From Clostridia bacterium (lineage in GTDB: Bacteria > Bacillota > Clostridia > Oscillospirales > CAG-272), in contig JAKSVJ010000046.1 of the NCBI GenBank assembly GCA_024408015.1, forward strand, positions 1 through 7,817: a DNA stretch of 7,817 bases, written 5' to 3'. A program made the translations under genes and the position numbers. The stretch's first letter is position 1, and each line of letters starts with the position of its first letter. The notes under the pieces are model-generated. The model was not told the DNA's origin. It saw nothing but the letters and a program-made list of their open reading frames with translations, and made no database searches. This document shows positions 1 to 5,648 of this stretch, in pieces.

Positions 1-457
1 TGTAAATCATAGAAAGCATAGCACCAGTTGCCGCACTGAACAAGTCAACTTCAACATGAGTCTCAAATGTGTCAGTTAGTATCTTTCCATGATATTCGTC
101 GTTAAGACTTACATTATGGGCAGGGATTACCCATGTACTCTCCTCACAAATAGCCCAAACATAGTCAAGCATCTTTCTGAGATATTCTTCTTTTTTCTCA
201 TAAAAACATGCCATAACCAAAGCCATGAGTTTGTTTCTTCTTCCGTGGAAGTTAACATCATATGCAGCTCTACTTCCGGTTTCAGCAAAGTTCATGTATT
301 GGGTTGCAGTAAGTGGAATGAGGTCAGTATTTAATACTTCATTTGCAGCATCAATAATTGTTGACTTTATATCCTGTCTTAAAGTTTTTTCTTTCAAATC
401 AGAATAGATTTCAAAATCTTCTTTTAATCTGAATGGTTTGTTTCCAAAGAGTATCAT
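1..457 (-). CDS. Heparinase II/III-like (alginate-lyase-like) protein, N-terminal part, runs off the left edge
   Basis: This reading frame is open from the ATG at 457 to the window edge, giving 152 complete codons of a protein whose C-terminus is outside. Recognition rests on blocks typical of the helical N-terminal (alpha/alpha toroid) domain of the heparinase II/III and oligo-alginate lyase group: a YMNFAETGSR segment at about 54-63, HGRRNKLMALVMA at 71-83, a WAICEESTWVIPAHN block at 101-115, and a VDLFSAATGAML segment at 137-148. Family members cleave uronic-acid-containing polysaccharides by beta-elimination, but the beta-sheet domain and much of the catalytic machinery are not visible, so substrate and activity cannot be stated. 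No signal peptide is visible, which suggests a cytoplasmic enzyme. An ATG at 463 is in frame, but the GGAG directly abuts it; 457 has a proper 6-nt spacing. The gene starts 18 nt after the GH2 stop codon, so it is probably the third gene of that operon. Confidence 0.8.
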   Translation of the reverse strand, partial: MILFGNKPFRLKEDFEIYSDLKEKTLRQDIKSTIIDAANEVLNTDLIPLTATQYMNFAETGSRAAYDVNFHGRRNKLMALVMACFYEKKEEYLRKMLDYVWAICEESTWVIPAHNVSLNDEYHGKILTDTFETHVEVDLFSAATGAMLSMIY

Positions 458-463
458 GTGCAT

Positions 464-467
464 CTCC
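464..467 (-). promoter_or_regulatory. Ribosome binding site of the heparinase-like gene (decides its start)
   Basis: GGAG on the minus strand lies 6 nt before the ATG at 457 but 0 nt before the alternative in-frame ATG at 463. The spacing favours the downstream start. Confidence 0.65.
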
Positions 468-475
468 GATAAAAA

Positions 476-2194
476 TTAAAGTTTTTCTATTGCTGCTATT
501 TTTGTGTTTATAGCCTTAATCTTGGCTATATCAACTTTTGGTTCTCTAGAATATGTATAAAGACCGTTTTGTTCTTGCTCTATATCATAAAGCTGAGTAT
601 AGCAGAAGCCTATCATTTTTGAGCAATCAAGAAGGGCAGTTGTTAAGCCGTCATATCTATTATAGAATTCTTCAAGACTCTGAGCAGCGTTGCCATATGA
701 CCACTGTTCTTCTGTTTTTTCTTTGATATTAAGACCGATGCCACCGTATTCTGAGAGGAATACTGGCTCACCTTTCCATGTTTGTCTATCACGACGGTCA
801 TCATGGAGAATATTCTCTTTATCAAACTTTTCGTATCTCTCTTTGAAGATTTTAACGTCTTGCTGGTAGTCGTGTGTATCGTAAATATCTGTGATTACAT
901 GATAGTTACCTGATGTATCTATGCAAGGACGAGTTTCGTCATATGCTTTTGTAACCATGTAAGCTACTTTTAGAATGTCATTTCTTTGCATTGAAAGTTG
1001 TGGACCACAGTTCCATGTCTCGTTAAATGGACACCAACCGATGATAGATGGGTGGTTGAAGTCACGTTTGAGTTCTTCAAGCCATTCTGGAACAAAAGTT
1101 TCAAGAGCTTCAGCGCTAAATATGCCAAGTCCCCAGTTAGGCCATTCACCCCATACCATGTAACCGAGTTTGTCGCAATAGTAAAGGAATCTTGGTTCAA
1201 ATACTTTTTGGTGTAATCTTGCACCATTAAAACCTGCTTCCATAGAAAGAATGATGTCTTTTTTGAGTTCTTCATCATCTTTAGCTGTATATATACCATC
1301 AGGGTAGAAGCCTTGGTCAAGAACTGTTCTTTGGAACACAGTCTTACCATTAAGCTTAAATGAGTCATCAAGTGAAACACTTCTAAGGCCGAAGTAGCTT
1401 GTTACCTCATCCTTGCCAAATGTTAGTTTTAAATCATATAGACGGCCTTTGCCAAGTTCCCATAGATGTTTTTCTGACAAATCAACTTTAAGTGTTGATG
1501 AGTATTCAGCGTTTTTAACTTCAGCACAACCAACTTCTTTTCCATTGTAGTAAGCTGTTGCTGTGAGTTTTCCTTTGCCAAATAAATCAGCATTTATTGT
1601 GATTGAGCAATCATTTATGTTTGGATAAACTCTGAATGACTTGATATAGTCCATTGGTGTGAATTCAAGCCATACTGTTTGCCAAATACCAGTTGTTCTT
1701 GTGTAGCTACAACCACGTGAGAAATATTGAGTGCTCTGTTTGCCAACAGCTTGTCTCCATGAACGAGTATCATCAACAGCTCTAATATCAATTGTGTTGT
1801 CGCCTTCAACTACATATTTTGTTATATCAAAGTCAAAAGCAACATAACCACCTTCGTGTTTGCCAACACTCTTTTTGTTGATGAACACTTCTGTTTCAAA
1901 ATCACATGCGCCGATGTGGATAAATGTGCGTTTTCCATTAATGTCTTTCTTTTTGAGATTTACAACTTTTCTATAGAAAACACTATTCATAAAGTCTACA
2001 TTTCCGATACCTGACAATTTGCTTTCAGGGCAGAAAGGCACGATGATTTTTGAATTTAGAGGACGATTCATAATTCCTCTATCAATTGCTGTGAGAGTGT
2101 TGTCAATTTCAAAGTCCCACTCGCCGTTTAAGTTAATCCAGTTTTGTCTTTCAAATTGTGGATTTGGGTATTCTGGTCTTGGTAATGTTGCCAT
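476..2194 (-). CDS. Glycoside hydrolase family 2 enzyme (beta-galactosidase-like, 572 aa)
   Basis: This is a retaining exo-glycosidase of GH2, predicted to remove a non-reducing-end sugar from an oligosaccharide in the cytoplasm (no signal peptide). Three domains are visible: a sugar-binding jelly-roll domain at about 10-180 (NLNGEWDFEI at 21-30, GGYVAFDFDIT at 115-125), an immunoglobulin-like domain at about 182-275, and a TIM barrel from about 277 to the end. The acid/base residue is predicted as E392 (HPSIIGWCPFNETW block) and the nucleophile as E482 (FLSEYGG). The NxK motif that lets beta-glucuronidases bind the uronate carboxylate is missing: the matching place reads EQNGLYTYSREPK (541-553), which argues against glucuronidase. 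The protein is compact compared with roughly 1000-residue LacZ enzymes and lacks C-terminal add-on domains. An upstream in-frame start at 2239 would overlap the preceding gene and lacks a good ribosome site, so 2194 is chosen. The exact sugar specificity is unknown. Confidence 0.9.
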   Translation of the reverse strand: MATLPRPEYPNPQFERQNWINLNGEWDFEIDNTLTAIDRGIMNRPLNSKIIVPFCPESKLSGIGNVDFMNSVFYRKVVNLKKKDINGKRTFIHIGACDFETEVFINKKSVGKHEGGYVAFDFDITKYVVEGDNTIDIRAVDDTRSWRQAVGKQSTQYFSRGCSYTRTTGIWQTVWLEFTPMDYIKSFRVYPNINDCSITINADLFGKGKLTATAYYNGKEVGCAEVKNAEYSSTLKVDLSEKHLWELGKGRLYDLKLTFGKDEVTSYFGLRSVSLDDSFKLNGKTVFQRTVLDQGFYPDGIYTAKDDEELKKDIILSMEAGFNGARLHQKVFEPRFLYYCDKLGYMVWGEWPNWGLGIFSAEALETFVPEWLEELKRDFNHPSIIGWCPFNETWNCGPQLSMQRNDILKVAYMVTKAYDETRPCIDTSGNYHVITDIYDTHDYQQDVKIFKERYEKFDKENILHDDRRDRQTWKGEPVFLSEYGGIGLNIKEKTEEQWSYGNAAQSLEEFYNRYDGLTTALLDCSKMIGFCYTQLYDIEQEQNGLYTYSREPKVDIAKIKAINTKIAAIEKL

Positions 2195-2203
2195 AAGTAA
2201 ATA

Positions 2204-2209
2204 TCCTTT
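2204..2209 (-). promoter_or_regulatory. Ribosome binding site of the GH2 gene (decides its start)
   Basis: AAAGGA on the minus strand sits 9 nt before the ATG at 2194, within the 20-nt gap after the dehydrogenase stop codon. It supports this start over a longer version beginning at 2239, which would add 15 residues unlike the family N-terminus. Confidence 0.7.
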
Positions 2210-2214
2210 CGAAA

Positions 2215-3555
2215 TTAAAGCGGGAAAACTTTGTCGCAAACTTCGTCAAGTTCGCCTAAATCCCATAAGAGTTTAGAACCAATGTATTTGTCTCTAATGT
2301 CTTTTGTAATTAGGAATGCCATTCTTTCAGCTTCCTTTGTTACGCTGATTTCTTCAACAGTTTTTGGAGCACCAACAGAATCAAATACTTTTGAGAGCCA
2401 TTCATATGATGGCAATGTGTTGATAATTTCGATTATTTCATCCCAATGAGCGATGATTTTCTCCAATCGCTTTGCGTGAAGTTCAACATTGTATTTTTGT
2501 TCTTTAGCTTCGTTTTTGATCATTTGTTCAGCACCAGCGCCGAGATTTTCACGAAGAACTTTCTGCCATGCTTCATAATCAAATGACTTTGCATAAGCTA
2601 AAGCTTTTTCCTTGTTTGGTTTGATTTTCTTTATTTCATCATAAACTTTCAAGCAATCAAGTGTACCTATACCACATTGAATGCCATGAAAATCAGCTAT
2701 AGTTCCAAATTCTACCATTCTCATATCCCAAACGTGTGAGAAGTAGTGTTCCATACCTGATACAGGGCGAGATACCTCAGCGTAGTTTGCAGCTACACCA
2801 CTAAGTACCATGCCTTCCATAACAGCTTTAACAGCATCAGATTCTCTATTTGCAATGCCGTCAGCATTCTTAACACATTTTTCAAGAGCTGTTACGATAA
2901 GGTCTGATATTGTCTTACAATAGTATTCATCATTGATGATTTTTGAAATCTTCCATTCAGCGATACTTATGTATTTTGCTATCATGTCGCCAAGACCTGA
3001 TTGAATCATTCTCATTGGAGACTTTTGCAAGATATCAAGATCACCAATTACAACATCAGGGCAGTGTGAGTTGACACTGACTTTAAGGCCGTCTCTAACA
3101 ACACTTGATGTACCTGATGCATAACCATCCATTGATGGAGCTGTTCCGAAAATAACGTATGGCATGTGAGCTGTTTCTGTAACAATCTTGCCAAGGTCAT
3201 TTAGTACGCCACTACCTACCGTGAGCATGATGTCACATGATGAATCATAGTGTAGCATAATTGAACCAATTGCGTGTTCATCAGGCTCGATTCTATCAAC
3301 ATTTATTGTATAAAGTGTGTAAGGGAAGTTTGCATTTTTCAAAACTTCAATTACTTGTTTTCCGGCAGCTTCGTGAGTGTTCTTGTCATCAAGAACAAAT
3401 ACTTTTGTACCGTTGTATTCTTTCAAAACATCTACAATTTTATTAATTGCACCATGTTCAATTATTGCTTTTTTAACTTTTGGTGAGTGATGTTTTCCAC
3501 ATTCACAATCAAAAGAGCCTTTGGCTATAAGCTCGTCTATTTTTACTTCGCTCAT
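2215..3555 (-). CDS. sn-glycerol-1-phosphate dehydrogenase family protein (AraM/EgsA-like, 446 aa)
   Basis: This is a metal-dependent NAD(P)-linked dehydrogenase of the iron-containing alcohol dehydrogenase / glycerol dehydrogenase superfamily, closest to AraM and EgsA, which reduce dihydroxyacetone phosphate to sn-glycerol-1-phosphate. The nucleotide-binding half carries GSGVLNDLGK at 114-123 and the group-typical PSMDGYASGTSS at 140-151. Predicted metal ligands are D190 (SGLGDMIAKY), H270 or H274 (GMEHYFSH) and H290 (HGIQCGIGT). A CxCGxxH segment at 17-23 is, from memory, common in clostridial members. At 446 residues it is about 50 longer than Bacillus AraM, the extra length lying mainly C-terminal. 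It is the first gene of an operon with GH2 and heparinase-like genes, behind a strong promoter and an AGGAG site 9 nt before the ATG. The fold and family are clear; the physiological substrate is not, and no gene for a prenyl-transferase that would use glycerol-1-phosphate is seen here. Confidence 0.88.
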   Translation of the reverse strand: MSEVKIDELIAKGSFDCECGKHHSPKVKKAIIEHGAINKIVDVLKEYNGTKVFVLDDKNTHEAAGKQVIEVLKNANFPYTLYTINVDRIEPDEHAIGSIMLHYDSSCDIMLTVGSGVLNDLGKIVTETAHMPYVIFGTAPSMDGYASGTSSVVRDGLKVSVNSHCPDVVIGDLDILQKSPMRMIQSGLGDMIAKYISIAEWKISKIINDEYYCKTISDLIVTALEKCVKNADGIANRESDAVKAVMEGMVLSGVAANYAEVSRPVSGMEHYFSHVWDMRMVEFGTIADFHGIQCGIGTLDCLKVYDEIKKIKPNKEKALAYAKSFDYEAWQKVLRENLGAGAEQMIKNEAKEQKYNVELHAKRLEKIIAHWDEIIEIINTLPSYEWLSKVFDSVGAPKTVEEISVTKEAERMAFLITKDIRDKYIGSKLLWDLGELDEVCDKVFPL

Positions 3556-3564
3556 ATATATTAT

Positions 3565-3569
3565 CTCCT
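3565..3569 (-). promoter_or_regulatory. Ribosome binding site of the dehydrogenase gene
   Basis: AGGAG on the minus strand, 9 nt before the ATG at 3555, confirms the start of the first gene of the carbohydrate operon. Confidence 0.7.
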
Positions 3570-3581
3570 ATTTAGAATTAA
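3569..3581. repeat. 13-bp direct repeat, copy 1
   Basis: TATTTAGAATTAA (plus strand) lies in the leader of the dehydrogenase gene, just upstream of and touching its ribosome site. An identical copy is at 3666-3678. It may be coincidental. Confidence 0.4.
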
Positions 3582-3598
3582 CTCTATCTTTCACACCG

Positions 3599-3627
3599 AG
3601 TATATCATGTGTGGACAAAAAATTCAA
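3599..3627 (-). promoter_or_regulatory. Sigma-A-type promoter of the dehydrogenase/GH2/heparinase-like operon
   Basis: On the minus strand the -35 box TTGAAT (3627-3622) is separated by exactly 17 nt from the -10 box TATACT (3604-3599). A TG one base before the -10 makes an extended -10 element. Transcription should begin near 3592, giving a leader of about 37 nt before the ATG at 3555. It lies just downstream of the terminator of the preceding transporter operon, so the two operons are transcribed separately. Confidence 0.75.
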
Positions 3628-3642
3628 CATCAAAGCAAATAA

Positions 3643-3670
3643 AAATACCGGGTGTTGTCACCCGGTATTT
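3643..3670 (-). terminator. Intrinsic terminator of the MarR-ABC exporter operon
   Basis: A perfect 12-bp stem (3643-3654 with 3659-3670, core ACCGGGTG/CACCCGGT) closes over a 4-nt loop. On the minus strand it is followed by a T-rich run (TATTTTTATTTGC). The stem begins 4 nt after the stop codon of the second ABC gene. On the plus strand the tail is weaker (TATTTAG), so it is mainly a minus-strand terminator. Confidence 0.88.
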
Positions 3671-3678
3671 AGAATTAA
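3666..3678. repeat. 13-bp direct repeat, copy 2
   Basis: Identical to 3569-3581. This copy spans the stop codon of the second ABC gene and the outer arm of its terminator hairpin, so part of its sequence is fixed by other functions. Confidence 0.4.
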
Positions 3679-5648
3679 TCAAGTTCTTTTTTGCCAGTAT
3701 ATAGTTCGTAATAACGACCCTTCATGTCAAGAAGTTGTTCGTGAGTACCTCTTTCGATAATTTCACCAGCTTCAAGGACCATAATCGCATTTGCATTTCT
3801 AACAGTTGATAGTCTATGAGCAATAACAAATGTAGTTCTATTCTTCATGAGTCTATCCATACCATGTTCAATATGCTTTTCAGTTCTCGTATCTACTGAT
3901 GATGTAGCTTCATCAAGAACAAGGATTGGTGCTTTTGAAAGAGCAGCTCTTGCAATATTTAATAGCTGTCTTTGTCCTTGTGACAAGTTAGCTCCATCTC
4001 CCTCAAGAATTGTGTTATAGCCATCATTAAGTCTCATGATGAATGAGTGAGCGGATGCTGTTTTTGCAGCTTCTATAACTTCTTCATCAGTTGCATCAAG
4101 ACGACCATATCTTATATTTTCCATAACAGTTCCAGTGAACAAATGAGTGTCTTGGAGAACCATGGCAATATTTTTTCTAAGCCATTCTTTGTCGTAATCT
4201 TTGACATCAACACCATCGATTGTTATTTTGCCTTCTTCAATGTCATAGAAACGGTTAATAAGGTTGGTGACAGTAGTTTTACCTGCACCTGTTGAACCAA
4301 CAAACGCAATCTTTTGACCTTTGTGAGCATAAAGGTTAATGTGCTTAAGAACTGTCTTTTCTGGGTAGTAACCAAAAGTTACGTCATCAAATACGACTTC
4401 TCCATCAACTCTACTCTTTAATCCTTTTCCTAAATCTTCAGGTTCCATATCCATTATGTTGAACACACGTTCAGCACCAGCAAGAGCCGCGAAGATTGTA
4501 CTCATTTGCTGAGAAATGTTGTTAATAGGTTGAGAGAATTGTCTTGAATATTGAGCAAATACAGTAACGTCACCGGCACCAAGACCACTTGTGAACATGA
4601 GTACGCCACCGACACCGACAGTTACAGCGTAACAGATTTGTGTTGTGTTACCCATTACAGGTCCCATGATACCACCATAGAACTGGGCACTAAATTGTTG
4701 CTGTCTTAAATCAGAGTTAAGCATGTCAAATTCTTCAACACATGTTTTTTCGTGGTTGAACACTTTAACTACTTTTTGACCTGTTACAGATTCTTCAATA
4801 TATCCGTTTACGGCACCAAGGGCTGCCTGTTGTTTTGCGTAATATTTGCTTGAATACTTAGCAATCATTGAACCAACAAATGAGAGAATTGGCACGAATG
4901 CAATTGTAACAACTGTCAAAATGACATTTGTTGTAATCATGAAGATGAATGTACCAATAAGGGTAATAAAGCCTGAAACAACAGATGTTAATGTGTTGTT
5001 AAGCATTATATCGATATTATCAACGTCATTTGTGAATCTAGACATGATTTCACCGGTTGTGTTTTGGTCGAAATATCTAATTGGTAATGTTTGAAGCTTT
5101 GTAAAGAGGTCATTTCTTATTTTTTCTGTTGCAGCTTGTGATGTTTGAAGCATGAGTCTCGCTTGAGCCCATGTTGCAATGATACCAATAAGGTATACAC
5201 AAGTGAGCACAATGAGTGCTGATGCTACATAGAGTGCAATTTCAAAGAATTGACCATATTTTGCTTGGCTGATGAGAGCTGAGAATACTCCAGAATCAGT
5301 AATTTTTGACAATATACCATCAACAACAATACCAATTGGAGTCCACTTAACTTCAAGTTCAGGGGCAACAACCATTTGAATTCTATTGATGATAGGTGAC
5401 ATCATATATGAACCAATAAGGGAAGTAACTGTACTTGCAATCATCAAGAGGAATACAAACACAAGGTTTATCTTGTATTTTCCAATGTATCCGAAGATTC
5501 TAGCGATAGTTTGTTTTGTATGACGAGGCTTTTTAGTATTGCCAGGTAAATCACGGCCACGAGGTCCTGGTCCTGGTCCGTGACGTGGTCTGTCTTTAAC
5601 GTCTCGTGCATATTGTTTTTGAAGTGCTTCGAGTGTACGTTTAGCCAT
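3675..5648 (-). CDS. ABC exporter half-transporter, catalytically competent subunit of a heterodimer (657 aa)
   Basis: This inner-membrane subunit fuses a six-helix exporter domain (about 58-390) to an ATPase domain (about 415-655). The ATPase shows Walker A GSTGAGKT at 451-458, Q-loop Q499, Walker B ILVLDE at 575-580 with catalytic E580, and switch histidine H611, so its own ATP site is intact. Its signature is LSQGQ at 555-559 rather than LSGGQ, and that motif would complete the partner's site. With the upstream subunit it fits the TM287/288 and BmrCD class of multidrug or peptide exporters; the cargo is unknown. A basic Pro/Gly/Arg-rich tail (about 20-43, containing HGPGPGPRGR) precedes the first helix, and an unusually long external loop of about 50 residues separates helices 1 and 2. 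The ATG at 5648 is preceded by AGGTGA at 5-nt spacing and overlaps the upstream gene by 8 nt; a GTG at 5657 is possible but lies inside that ribosome site. Confidence 0.93.
   Translation of the reverse strand: MAKRTLEALQKQYARDVKDRPRHGPGPGPRGRDLPGNTKKPRHTKQTIARIFGYIGKYKINLVFVFLLMIASTVTSLIGSYMMSPIINRIQMVVAPELEVKWTPIGIVVDGILSKITDSGVFSALISQAKYGQFFEIALYVASALIVLTCVYLIGIIATWAQARLMLQTSQAATEKIRNDLFTKLQTLPIRYFDQNTTGEIMSRFTNDVDNIDIMLNNTLTSVVSGFITLIGTFIFMITTNVILTVVTIAFVPILSFVGSMIAKYSSKYYAKQQAALGAVNGYIEESVTGQKVVKVFNHEKTCVEEFDMLNSDLRQQQFSAQFYGGIMGPVMGNTTQICYAVTVGVGGVLMFTSGLGAGDVTVFAQYSRQFSQPINNISQQMSTIFAALAGAERVFNIMDMEPEDLGKGLKSRVDGEVVFDDVTFGYYPEKTVLKHINLYAHKGQKIAFVGSTGAGKTTVTNLINRFYDIEEGKITIDGVDVKDYDKEWLRKNIAMVLQDTHLFTGTVMENIRYGRLDATDEEVIEAAKTASAHSFIMRLNDGYNTILEGDGANLSQGQRQLLNIARAALSKAPILVLDEATSSVDTRTEKHIEHGMDRLMKNRTTFVIAHRLSTVRNANAIMVLEAGEIIERGTHEQLLDMKGRYYELYTGKKELD

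Noticed and set aside
89..407. Two overlapping plus-strand open frames at the left edge
   Set aside because: The opposite strand encodes a continuous heparinase II/III-like protein with recognisable family blocks, so these are antisense shadows.
970..1380. 136-codon open frame on the minus strand inside the GH2 gene
   Set aside because: It overlaps, in another frame, a region encoding the conserved GH2 TIM barrel; its translation has no recognisable domain and no ribosome site is evident.
2019..2276. 85-codon plus-strand open frame across the GH2/dehydrogenase junction
   Set aside because: It is antisense to the conserved start of GH2 and the end of the dehydrogenase, and has no recognisable domain.
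3600..3650. Catabolite-repression (cre) site or riboswitch in the inter-operon gap
   Set aside because: No convincing cre palindrome was found, and the leader of about 37 nt is too short for a known riboswitch; the only strong hairpin is the upstream operon's terminator.
5550..5591. Repeat array in the stretch encoding HGPGPGPRGR
   Set aside because: It is a short low-complexity coding stretch of Pro/Gly/Arg codons, with no repeating DNA unit of useful length.
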